Part shown: positions 30,929 to 44,423 of the stretch, piece by piece
Layout of the letters: each line of letters opens with the position of its first letter
Numbering within the stretch: position 1 is the stretch's first letter
Assembly: GCA_021234155.1 (NCBI GenBank)
Contig: JAJEKV010000019.1
Location: forward strand, 5,470,284-5,534,283
Origin: Isoetes taiwanensis
Lineage: Eukaryota > Streptophyta > Lycopodiopsida > Isoetales > Isoetaceae
Reading direction: 5' to 3'
Length of the DNA: 64,000 nucleotides
Program-made: the position numbers and the translations under genes
Notes under the pieces: model-generated
What the model saw: only the letters and a program-made list of their open reading frames with translations
What the model was told of the DNA's origin: nothing
Databases searched by the model: none

Positions 30929-33900
30929 GATGTGCTGGAATATTAATACTCTGACACAGGAAAAGATAACTACTATGAGTAGTATACTTGCAAATATAGA
31001 TATTATTTTCCTTCTTGAGACAGGTGAGCATGAGGAATCTGGTGCCTGAAATTAATTGTTTTAAGATGATGCATTCTGTTTGGTCCCCAAAAAGATGGAG
31101 ATACAAGAGTTACGGTGGCATTGCATGCTTTGTTAGGCATGAATTTGTGCATTTAGTTACAGTTCTTTTTCCAAAAGCAACTCTGCAGTGCATTTGGATT
31201 AGTGTACCAGGGCAATTTGGAAACGTATATATTGCTGGATGTTATTATCCACCGCGAGGGTCTCTGATATATAATTCAGGTGAAGTGGATAGAGATGCGC
31301 AGTTGGAGCAGGATGTTATTTCCTTTTGTGATACATGGGAGGTTTTATTGATGGGAGATTTCAATGGACGAACTTCACAGAGGCAGACCGCCATGGTAAA
31401 TGGAGGGAGAGCCAGAGTTGGTAGAAATGCTAGATGACACTGGATTGGCGGAAATTGGTTGGAGCAGGAAATCAGATGACAAAATTCGGCGGCCTTCCCC
31501 TCAGGGGAATCATGTTCTAACATTTTGTAGCGGGTTAAACCTGGTTATTTATAATGGCATTGACAGATTTCCAGGATCAGGAGCACTTACATGCAGAGGG
31601 GCAAGTGTGGTGGATTATGTCTTAGCTAAGCCCTCTTTTGTTCAACAAGTTGTAAATTTTGTTATTGGGAAAGATAATATTGAATCAGATCATGAGCCTC
31701 TTTTTCTTGACCTTTGCATTGCTGGTTTGCCTAAGCATAAGGTTGTGTCACAAGCACTCCTTAAAATATGATAAATCTGATATGTACAAAGCTTGTTGTG
31801 AGAAAAATGCCTCTACTATCACATGGCCAACTAATGTGACAGAACTCAGTCATGCCCTTACTCAGATGGTTCTTGAATCTGCTAATACATGTTTTGTGTC
31901 GCACAGGCAGAGAATGGGGCTGCCTTGCAATGGTTGGTTTGACTATGAATGCAATCGTCGTTGGCAACATCTGTAGCTAGAGAGCATCCAAACCGGCCCT
32001 CCAAGCAACGATTATTGAATCCAAATCATTTGGCTTGGACCCTCCAAGCCAAATCAGCCTATAACACTTGCCAGGACCTTCAACTGAAGGGTCCCGAGAT
32101 CCGGCTCTCATCGATGTGTAGCAATGCGCAGAAAACGTTTTTCTTCTCGTTTTTCTTCTTAGTTTGTCCCATCCAACCAGTTCCAGCCAAGTGGACCTAT
32201 GGTTCAATGGCCCACCTTAATGTTTTGATTAAAATGCTAGTTAACATATGAAATGTTAGCCATTAAAAAGGATCCCCTATTGCACTTTCACAGATCCCCC
32301 ACCAATAAACGTAATACTTGAGTCGGGTTTGCTAGAACTGCAGCTTCGAAACCATTCAAAAGTGGAGTTTTTCATATTTTGAACAAAAAACAACCATTTG
32401 GCAACACCGAAGTTGAATTTGCAGGATTTGCAGCTTTGGAACCCATTTAAAATTGGATGCAAAGAAGACAATTTAAATTAGCAAAGGGGGATGCGAAGGC
32501 CTTGGCAAGAAGGGAGTACATCAGAATGGTTAAGAGGAAGAAACGGGCTTATTTGCATAAGAAACATGAGCAGATGGTCACAGAATTATTGGCATATCCG
32601 AAGAAGTTTTGGAATAGATTGAAACCTTCCCAAAAACAGAGTACAATGGTAGAGGTTGGTGCTTTGATGAATCATATTAAACATCTCTATCATGTGCCAG
32701 GTGTGGACACAAAAATGGATGGGGCATATGAGGAGGGCTTCTATTTTTCTTTGGATGACGTGCAGGATGGGCTCCAAAGATTATCCAATGGTAAGGCAGC
32801 AGATTCGGAAGGGCTTATGGCTGAAATGTTTAAATGGGCAGGTGATAGTGTGGTAGAAGTCTTGGTAAAGTTGTGCAATGCTATCTTGTTTGAAGGCTTC
32901 CCACGCACATGGCAAGTGAATAGGGTGGTCCCTCTTCATAAGACAGGTGATGAGTCTGATCCAAATAACTACCGTATGATTATGATATGTAGTTTTTATG
33001 CCAAGCTTTTTGCTAACATGCTGAACGCTAAAATAAGCACATGGTCCGAGGTTCATAATGTGAGAGCAACAGGGCAAGCTGGTTTTAGGGGCGAGGAGGT
33101 CTACAAATCATTTTGGTTACCATGAGAGCCATGATGGATTCAGTGGTTGGTAAGAAGAAACCTTTATATGCATTGTTTGTTGATTTCTCTAAAGCTTTTG
33201 ATATGGTTGGAAGAGGACATTTGTGGGATAGAATGTCAGCTCTTGGTGTGCCTGTTGAGTATACGCATGCAGTGGCCAAACTTTATGATAAAGTATTGGT
33301 TCAGCTTTCTTTCCCATACACCAGTGATGAGTATGTTAAAAGCAATATGGGGGTTAAGCAGGGCTGCCCACTATCGCCCACACTTTTTGGTTTGTTCATA
33401 GACCAACTGGAGGATTGGATCTGTCAAAATGGTGGTGATGGAATGCCTCTATATGGGTATGTTCTTCTGCTATTATTGTATGCCGATGATGTTGTTCTAT
33501 TATCTAGGAGTGTAGCGGGTCTACAAAAGCACTTGGATGCTCTTGAGGGATTTTGTGACACCGAAAAGCATCTTGAGGTTAACATGGCTAAAACCAAGGT
33601 TGTAGTGTTTGGAGCTACCAAGGTAGATCATGTAAAGGTATTTTACAAAGGAGAGCCCATGTTGACATTGTGGACGATTATAAGTATCTTGGTCTAATTG
33701 TAGACAAAAAGTCCCAACCGGAATATAGCTGAGCAAAAAGTGGATGGTGGGCTTAAGGCTCTCTATGCCATGCAATACTGTGTGTAGGAAAGCAGATATA
33801 TGGGATTTCAAATGAAGAAGAAGCAGTTATATATTGCTTTGGTGCAATCAGTGGTGCTATATGGATGTGAGGTATGGGGGCCAGGTTTGGCGTTGGATAG

Positions 33901-34701
33901 ATGGAAGAAAATTGAAAAAATACAGAAACGATTCTTTCGTGCTGAGCTTGGAACTAAGATGCAAACACCATATGATATGCTGTTAGTGGAATGTGGGATG
34001 CTCTCTTTGGAAGCGGAAGCACTTTGTAAGACTCTCCATTATGTGCATAAGGTGCTTGCTCTATGTCATGCTGAATAATAGTTTGCCAAGGTTGGCATTG
34101 GAGGAGACACGCACGAGGATGGTTTGCGGACATAGAGGGGTGGCTAGCCAGATGGGGAATGCATATGGATGATTTGGAAAATTGTAAGGATAATATACGA
34201 GGTTGGGTTGTGGATAATGTAACCCGTGTGTGCTGGAGAGAAGGTGCGGTTAAGAAGGAGTTCTACAGGGTCCATATCAATCCCATGCTACAAGGGGCCA
34301 GTTACTTACACGAACACATTTCTGTTAAACACAGACAGGCTATATGTAGGATGAGGTTAAGCTCACACAGGCTTGGGGTGGAGTTGGGGAGATGGAGTGA
34401 TATTCCACATGAGCTTAGGTCGTGCAAGTTGTGTGACTGTAGGACTCTTGAGGATGAGGCACATGTGCTACACTGTTCATCATATGCCACATTGCGTGTT
34501 AAACATGGCATGAAAGCTTATACACTTGCTGAATTTTTTGGCTACCCTGGGGGTGTGATTGGGGCGTATATACTTGCTGTTTTGGACCATAGAGAAAGAT
34601 GCTTGAAAGCAATGGATGTAAAAGAGGAGGAGGAAGAGATTGAAGGGGTTAATGCATTCTTATCCGATGATGCATTATATGAACTTTTCTATAATTACTA
34701 A
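30929..34701 (+). pseudogene. LINE ORF2: endonuclease, reverse transcriptase, zinc finger
   Basis: It begins MCWNINTLTQEK (endonuclease) and continues with frame changes near 31020 (to YIAGCYYPPRG and LLMGDFNGRT), 31420 (VVDYVLAKPSF, ESDHEPLF) and 31760. After a 0.48-kb insert the RT part resumes at about 32461 (PKKFWNRLKP, LSNGKAADSEGLMAEMFKW, WQVNRVVPLHKTGD). It then shifts at about 33110 to VDFSKAFDMVGR, GVKQGCPLSPTLFGLFID and the catalytic LLYADDVVLLSR. The last part, 34159-34701, holds CKLCDCRTLEDEAHVLHC, a zinc-finger motif common to LINE C-termini. It is beyond function. Confidence 0.88.
31984..32460. mobile_element. Non-coding 0.48-kb insert in the LINE
   Basis: LINE coding stops at WQHL before this block and resumes right after. 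The ends share the inverted 8-mer GCATCCAA/TTGGATGC (31984-31991, 32453-32460). Inside, CCCTCCAAGC occurs twice near the left end and paired TTTGCAG strings near the right. There is no clear target duplication. It is likely a small non-autonomous DNA element. Confidence 0.5.
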
Positions 34702-34768
34702 TGTACTGGTTTGGACGTCTCATAGGCCTGGCGGTCTCACAGACGTAATAATACAATTTCATTTCATT

Positions 34769-34771
<3 letters not shown>

Positions 34772-34852
<81 letters not shown>
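34772..34852. repeat. (CT)n microsatellite at the LINE 3' end
   Basis: About 40 CT units directly follow the LINE tail and directly precede the next truncated LINE copy. Confidence 0.95.
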
Positions 34853-34853
<1 letters not shown>

Positions 34854-34862
34854 GATCATCCA

Positions 34863-37081
34863 AAATTGAGCATGCTTAGGCCAAGTATGGCTGCCACATA
34901 TAGGATGTATATAGAAGACAAAATTGGCCAAAGCACTTGGGATGGCACTGTGGATGACATGAATAAGAAGTTACTGGGTATCATAACAGAAGCCACGGAG
35001 CAATGTAAGCCAAGGCAGGCACAGGAAGGGCTACAATGCAAATCTTGGTAGCCAAAAGGAAATGGAGGGACTGCCATGATGATAACAAAACAGCCCTAAG
35101 GAAGGCATATCAGAGGATCATAAGGCAAAAAAGAGACAATTTGTACTAAAGCAGCAGGGGACCTTGATCAGCCAATACCAAAATGATCCAAAATCGTTTT
35201 GGAAAAAGCTCAAAAGCATCCCGCTTGCTGCAAGTGAGCTATGGAACCAAGTTAAACACTTATATCATGATGATAGCATCGAGGCCCCACTAAAAGTGAG
35301 GTCTGATATGATTTTTACAAAAGAAGAAGTGGCTGTCGACATTGATAGTCTTGCAAATGGCAAAGCAAAGGATCAAAACAGGATATGTGCCAAGCATCTT
35401 AAATGGGCGGTGGGGCGCATCCATACCATAATAGCACGATGTTTACCTTAGCAATGCAACAAGGATTCCCCAGAGTGGCAGCTCAACCGAATTGTTCCAA
35501 AGGCGTAAGAGTGGTTCCATGCTAGGCGGAAACAATTACTGTAACTCTCATGGTAAGTAACTGTTCTCTAAATTATTTGCAAATATTGTAGAGAAAAAAA
35601 TTAGTATTTGGGCTGAGCATAACGGAAAAAGAGCCAAAACCCAAGCAGGTTTTAGGGCTAAAATGTCCACATTGGACCATTTGCTTGCATTAAAATGCAT
35701 TTTTTTATTCTACAAAGGGGACCAGAAACCTCTATATGTCACATTTGTAGACTTTCGCAAGGCATTTGACAAAGTTCCCAGGAATAGATTATGGGGAAGA
35801 ATGGAGCAATTATGTGTCCCTAAACACTTGCAGAATGCAGTTCAAATACTCTATGAGAAAGTTTTAGTACAGCTATCGATGCCATTCAAAAGTGAGATAC
35901 CAGATACAGTTGAAAGTAACATTGGAGTTAAACAAGGATGCCCCTTGTCTCCTACTATATTTGGTCTCTTTATTGACAGCCTGGAAGAATGGTTACATAA
36001 TAACTGTGATGGAGGCACTGAGATTCAAGGATATGTGATCCAATTGCTCTTATATGCTGATGATATGGTGCTATTTGCACGATCCCAGATACACATGCAA
36101 CAATTACTTGATCAATTGGCTGCTTTCTATAACAAAACGGGGATGCAAGTAAATCTAGAGAAGACTAAAACCATGACAGTAGGTGCGCTCAAGCAGGAAC
36201 ATGGGTTTCTCTATTTGGGTGAAAAAGTTGAGATATGCGAGACATATAAATATCTGGGACTTACTATTAGCAGGAATCATAAATGGCATTAATGCATACA
36301 ACAAAGAATTGAAAGCGGGCAGAAGGCACTGTATTCTATGCAAAGCATGTGCAGGAAAACCCATATATGGGCATGGCCACTAAAGAAAGAACTGTATGAA
36401 TCTCTAGTCCAAAGCATAGTATTATATGGGGCTGAAATTTGGGGACCAAGGCTGCCACAAGGCTCTTGGGATGATATTGAACAGGTACACAAGAAGTTTC
36501 TCAGGCTGGAATTGGGTGTCAAGGCGCAAACCCCATATCCGATGATGCTAGCCGAATGCGACACTATGCCACTTGAAGGGGAAGCTTTACTCAAATGCAT
36601 TAGGTACCTTGCTAAAATAAAAAAGATGGATGCCACACGCATTCCTTATTATGCTTGCTTGAACACTGAACATAAAGGATGGTTTACTGATCTCAAGACA
36701 TGGCTTGAAAGATGGGATATCATGTGGGAAGAGGCAATTTCCATTGACAACCTGAGAACATGGGTCTATGAAACGGTTAGAAGAAAAATGTGGATGAGCC
36801 CAAAGACTAAGATGATATTGTACAGGATGCATATGAATCCTACATTGGATGAGGCAATACATCTAAAGGAGAACTTATTGATAAAGAAGAGGCACAATAT
36901 CAGCAGAATCTGGCTCAGCTCGCACCATCTAGGTGTGGAGGTTGGGAGATGGGGTACTATTCCGAGAACCATGAGATGCTGCAAAGTATGCGGCAAAGAT
37001 GAGATAGAAGACGAAGACCATGTCATACTTAAGTGTCCAGCCTATAGTACAATGCGAGACAGATATGGCATCAACGTGCCT

Positions 37082-37083
<2 letters not shown>
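34863..37083 (+). pseudogene. 5'-truncated second copy of the same LINE family
   Basis: It starts inside ORF2 downstream of the endonuclease (MYIEDKIGQSTWDGTVDDM). It continues with PKSFWKKLKSIPLAASELWN, LANGKAKDQNRICAKHLKW, VDFRKAFDKVPRNRLWGRM, GVKQGCPLSPTIFGLFID, the catalytic LLYADDMVLFAR, and a C-terminal CCKVCGKDEIEDEDHVILKC. Frame changes lie near 35045, 35450 and 36295. It is clearly related to the RT of the copy just upstream but far from identical, so the two inserted at different times or derive from different lineages. Coding runs straight into a CT tract at 37084, losing the last 90 or so residues and the 3' end. Confidence 0.85.
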
Positions 37084-38928
<1,845 letters not shown>

Positions 38929-41150
38929 TGATAAATTTTGCACCACTTCCATTGCATGGTGCACAGGTCACCATCCGATGCACAATAACAACTTTACTGT
39001 CTCAAATATGGCTTTAGCGAATTCCAATTCACTTGTATACCTGCATTAGTATCATGAATCCATGAGCATTAGGTATAGCCACTTAAAAGATTCAAACCCA
39101 AGTCAACAAACCTCTTATTCCACAAGAAGATACCTAGAAGCGGTATCACCTCAACCTTTTAAATCTTTAAATACATTAACATGTGTCAAAGTCTGAATTA
39201 CCTAATGTACAACCGTTTGAGAAAACAATAGTGGAGAAAATTAGGGTAGGCATCTCCAAATTTTAGCAACTTCCAAGCAGATTTTGAGCAAGTGAAGTCC
39301 TCCCATGTGTCGCAGAAGAAGAATCCATAGGAATAATATATATTGTAACACTGAAAATAAACATCATGTTCCTGTGAGAGCTTCCACTAAATATAAAAGC
39401 AAGATTGGCTCTGGTAATGAGTACCCAGACCCCAATATTGTAATTATCTATGGCACTATCATGTTTGTCCTGCAAGTAGCAAATGAAAAAGCAGATTAAA
39501 TCTAAAAAGCTTTGCCATGAATGTTATTTAAGAACACTGAAAATAAACATGTTCCTGTAAGAGCTGCCACTAAATATAAAAGCAAGATTGGCTCTGGTAA
39601 TCAGTACCCCGTATTTAAGGCACTATCATGTTTGTGCATGATAAATTTTGCACCACTTCCATTGCATAGTGCACAGGTCATTTGCTGTGCATGATAAATT
39701 TTGCAAACCACTTCCATTGCATCGTGCACAGGTCACGATCCGATGCACAATAACACCTTTACTGTCCCAAATATGGCTTCAGCGAATTCCAATTCATTTG
39801 TATACCTGCATTAGTATCATGAATCCATGAGCATTAGGTATAGCCATTTAAAAGATTCAAACCCAAGTCAGCAAACCTCTTATTCCACCAGAAGATACCT
39901 AGAAGCAAAGGTATCACCTCAACCTTTTAAATCTTTAAATACATTACAGTTTCTGAAAACAATAGTGGAGAAAATTCGGATAGGCATCTCTAAATTTTAG
40001 CAACTTCCAAGCAGATTTTGTGCAAGTCAAGTCCTCCCATGTGTTGCAGAATAAGAATCCATAGGAATTGTATATATCGTAAAGCAATCTTCAAATCAAT
40101 GATCATTAACCAATCTAGCAATACGATGCCATTCAATGCTACCAATAAATATAAAGGCACAATGGTTTCTCTTTTATCAAGCTTCGCCGTAACATGATAC
40201 GACTTGCTCCTCTTGAGCATCAACAAATTAATGTGCTTCAACATATAACCTTCCATATACATAAAGAAAAAGTGCATCAATGAAGTATGTTACCTTTTCC
40301 CACAAAGACTCTTGCTAGGCACCGCACAAAAAGCTGGCTGGCCTTTTTTGGCGCTGCTTGTTGGAAAGCCTGACCGCGTAATTTTAGTTCCTACAAGTAG
40401 CAAATGAAAAATCGGATTAAATCTAAAAACCTTTGCCATGAATGTTATGTAAGAACACTGAAAATAAACATGTTGTTCCTGTAAGAGCTGCCACTAAATA
40501 TGAAAGCAAGATTGTCTCTGGTAATCAGTACCCAGACCCCAATATTGTAATTATTTATGGCACTATCATATTCTACACAGCCAAGGGGCCAAAATGATGG
40601 TGGCATCCAAGAACAAAATTTTCAAATCATATCATAGAATGACAAAATTTCTGTAGTTGCAAAGCGAATGTGATTCTGAACATGCTTTACCTTTGTAATT
40701 CTTTGCGGCAACTAACATACAGCTTAGAAGCACATGAATGCAAGTTTTGACTACCTGAAAAGATGAGAGAAACATAGCTTGCTGTTGTACCTATAGCAGA
40801 TCCCTTTGACATGACCATGGCCTTCAATAACAACAGAAATATACTCTAGCGCTGTTGTTTAGCTTCGCTGTAACATGGTATACAGCTTGCTTCTCTGAGC
40901 ATCAATAACTTAATATGCTTGAACATATACCTTTCTATATAGATAGAGAAGAATAGTGCATCAATGAAGTATGTTACCTTTTCTCACACAGACTATTGCT
41001 AGGTCCTGCTCAAGAAGCTGGTTGGCCTTTTTTGACGCTGCTTGTAGGAAGTCCGGACGACATAATTCTAGTTCCTGCAAGTAGCAAGGGAAAAAGCGGA
41101 TGAAATATGAAAACATTAGCCATGAATTTTATCAAGAACATTGAAAATAG
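38929..41150. repeat. Diverged tandem duplications, three units of about 0.7 kb
   Basis: The string GATAAATTTTGCACCACTTC recurs at about 38930 and 39638, and AGCAACTTCCAAGCAGATTT at about 39263 and 40003. CTGAAAATAAACATG-type blocks recur near 39351, 39537, 40453 and 41142. The order is the same in each unit, so the region arose by repeated segmental duplication. No coding potential is evident. Confidence 0.75.
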
Positions 41151-42814
41151 ACATGTTCCTATAAGAGCTGCTTGTTTCCCCTTTACATCTTCCCCATATT
41201 TGGGTGAAACCTCTGTCAAAGATAAATTCTGATCATGATGGCCAACTGATAATCCAGCAGCTTAGCAGGAATCCAAACAGGCCAGCAGAAAGTGTGCCCC
41301 GGTCCCACATCTAAGGGTACGCATGCTGTCTTCATGATAAGGGCTTTCAAAAAAGTATGCATGCTGTCTTCATGATCATGCTCATGCTCAGGAGGTATAA
41401 AATAGTGTGTTATGATTCCCTATTGTCGATCACATTGCTTCTCAAGTTCTCAGAACTTGAGCCCATAAAAACCCACCTACATGCTCTTTAAGGATTCATT
41501 GCCCATAAAAAACCCATCTACACACTCTTGGAGGATTCATTTGTTTCTTTATCTACTAAGGCCTATGAATTGATTAATAATATGAGAGCCATTGGATCCT
41601 AAATCTAGCATCAGATGGTACATAAATCCAATGCAAAGCCCTGATAGACATGCAATCGATTAGAAAAAGCAATAACTTGTTAGAAATATCAAAGGCATAA
41701 AACCGTTGGCAAAACAAACAGACCTGTAGAACAAAGACGAACAAAAATATATTAACAAATGGGAGCAGCCCCTTTCCTGGATCTTTGCATGCCTTCGATT
41801 CTTTCTCAGATCCGACCATTCATGTAGCAAGTTCTAAAAATGACAGAAGAATGCACTCAATTCAAAGACGAAGAAGGCAAAAATGAAATTACTTGAGAAG
41901 AATTACCGGAGAGGTAGCTCTGAACCTGTCTGTGGGCTGAAATTGTATGCTAGAGTTGGATGTATGACAGATTGGCCTTCCCCAACTCAGATTATCTTGA
42001 TATTATAAGTTTAGGGTGGTTCTCGTAACCATACATGAGCTGCATTCATCTCAGACATGCAAATATCCATATTCAAATTGCTGTGTGTATTAAGAAGAAA
42101 AACGCAGGACAGTAAAACAACTATGGCTTTTCCTAGATTTATGATACCTGTTGCTGAGTATGACTCAAAACTTAGCACCATAGCCAAAATCAAATATTGA
42201 CTGAGAGGATGTCGCCCAAATACCATAGCTAGAAGCATATGGCACAGAAATTTTCCTGAAGAAAGGCGTCCTGGGAAATAGAAACCACAAACGATAATAG
42301 ATCCTGAGCCGGATCTATGCATTTTGGATGCCAGGGCTCCGTGGCATGCATGCCCAATCCTCATGCCAAAATAGTGCATGCTTTGGTCACCGAGCTTGAA
42401 AAATAGCAATCTTGGCTATGGCAGTCGATCTGCACGATTCATGAACACGATCCTCTCTAGCAAGGGTACTCAGAGGAGAAGGCCGATGCATACAATTTCA
42501 TTTCATGCCAGATTAGATTAGAAATGCACCGATCAAGACAAAAACTTCCTAATCCGGGTAACAGCACATATCTCATTTTTTTTCATTGGACAGTAAAATT
42601 AGACCCAAAAAAGAATTCTTTCGATTTTTGGATTGCCGGATTTTTTTACCGGCGCCAAAACTATTAAAACCTTAGGAAATCCACCTTAAAAAAAAACCCA
42701 AAAACTTTTCCCTCAAACCGGAAAAACCAAATTTAAACAATAGGATTATTTTAATGCAAATATACTATTTGTAAAAAATAAACAATTTCATGAAGAGGAA
42801 AGTTATATGGTGTC

Positions 42815-42992
42815 AATGTAGTGATTTAGAGGACATTGAGGGACCTTTGTAGAAACTAAGAAAGGCTTCAGCCCGACCTATGATATTTCACACATTGAAA
42901 TTTAATGTAGTGATTTAGAGGACATTGAGGGACCTTTGTAGAAACTAAGAAAGGCTTCAGCCCGACCTATGATATTTCACACATTGAAATTT
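42815..42992. repeat. 89-bp tandem duplication
   Basis: AATGTAGTGATTTAGAGGAC and the following bases to CACATTGAAATTTA occur twice back to back, at 42815-42903 and 42904-42992, without visible differences apart from the junction. The identity suggests a recent event. Confidence 0.85.
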
Positions 42993-44423
42993 ACTGCAAC
43001 ATTAGCCTTGTTAGTTTAATGCACTAAGAATTCGATTAATATAAAGCATATATATAAAGTTGGTAGAAACCCGTCATATTGGATACTATCTATGAATCAT
43101 TTATAACTACTCGTGGAGACAAAATATCTCTAATCCAAGTGTGTTTCACACCATTGCATTAACGCTAAAAAACATTCAATTCAATTAACAGATGTTGCAC
43201 ATTAATTTCACAGGTTTGGAGAGGCAATTACTTTACATTATCTTCCTATTCACGCATCATTTTTTTTCTAGACACAAGGTGAGAAAGTGCAGGTTTAAAT
43301 CCTATATGTTTTGAAACACGTAGACGAGACATTGGCCACTGCGATAAATTTCTCGTATTGTATATGTATTGGTTGTATTGTATAAATTTCTTGTATTGTG
43401 CATCATGAGTTCATTGTCTTTTGTGTACCTTTATGGGATGTTTTGCAATTTCTTTTGCGGACCATTGATCTGGCAAATATGCCCTCTATTGTGCCAGATC
43501 AATGGCCCTGCATTTTTTCACCAGAGGTCCCTGAGCAACTTTCAATGGTGCAAAAGTGCACAGTGGTGTAGGCACTGTTCAAAAAAATTATGGAGAAAAA
43601 AATTGGAAACAACGGTAGCAAAACTAGCAAGCACTGCAAACTGCTAGAATCTTCTGGTGCTAGTGCTGCGCATAAAAACCTTTGCAGCTCCTCTTGCTGC
43701 AACAACGAACTGGAAGCCCTGTGTAGGCACCTGCAAAGACAATTGCGCCCTCCATCTAGCGGAACAAACAAGATAGATCTGTCGGAAGAAACACGAAGAT
43801 CTGTGGGAACAAACAAGCTGGAGGAATCGAACCTCTATTTAGCATCAACGCTCTGCAAACTCTAAGCAATTAAGGCAACACAAGATTCAAACTAAATGGC
43901 CAAGGCAAAATCAACAACTATACCTTCATAAATCTGCCCAATCATCTCAGCCTCGCCTCTCTTCTCAGATGCATTATCCTCTAACACTAACAACTCATAC
44001 ACATGAATCAAAAAAGGATTGCACTGCCAAAATCGATATCAGAAGACTACAGATCCGCTTGCAGCCGCCATATCCGGCATGTCCACCGCCCGCAGGTGCG
44101 ATCCTGTCTACTGCCCACCACACTTCACGTGTTTTCCAAATTCGAATCATTGTGAGACACGAACAAGCTCTCAAACAAACCCAACCAAAATTAGAAAATG
44201 ACTCCTTAAGCTGCCTAAATATACCCTTTTCTATACAATACTATACCAGAATCTTAGTCCCCACCATTGCCAAAATACCCTCCCCCAACGCTAAATGAAT
44301 TGGGCAAACTATACCGTTGTTTGAAAAGATTATAACCATGAGAATGGAAATGATATTTCCGAACCCCAGGGTTTAGGCTGGAAGAACCCCAGGGCTTAGG
44401 GTTTAGCCTGTTTACAAACTACG
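42993..44423. other. Upstream region of the WDR6 gene
   Basis: I see no supported gene. Short Cys/Ser-rich frames around 43590-43865 lack any recognisable family. The last 150 bp before the ATG contain CCCAGGG repeats (44366-44396) and probably the promoter and 5' leader. No clear TATA box was seen. Confidence 0.4.

Larger units (their letters stand above)
29562..34771 (+). mobile_element. Decayed L1-type LINE (second family) with CT-rich tail
   Basis: A 5' leader, ORF1 (29748-30908) and ORF2 (30929-34701) lie in order on the plus strand. The 3' end runs through ACAGACGTAATAATACAATT and a TTTCA repeat into a CT tract (34772-34852), with no poly(A). The 5' edge is uncertain because it abuts another CT tract. 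Several frame breaks and a 0.48-kb insert mark it as old compared with the LINE at 13700. Confidence 0.85.

Noticed and set aside
43590-43865. Cys/Ser-rich 91-residue ORF as a secreted peptide gene
   Set aside because: There is no signal peptide, no family match and no supporting context.
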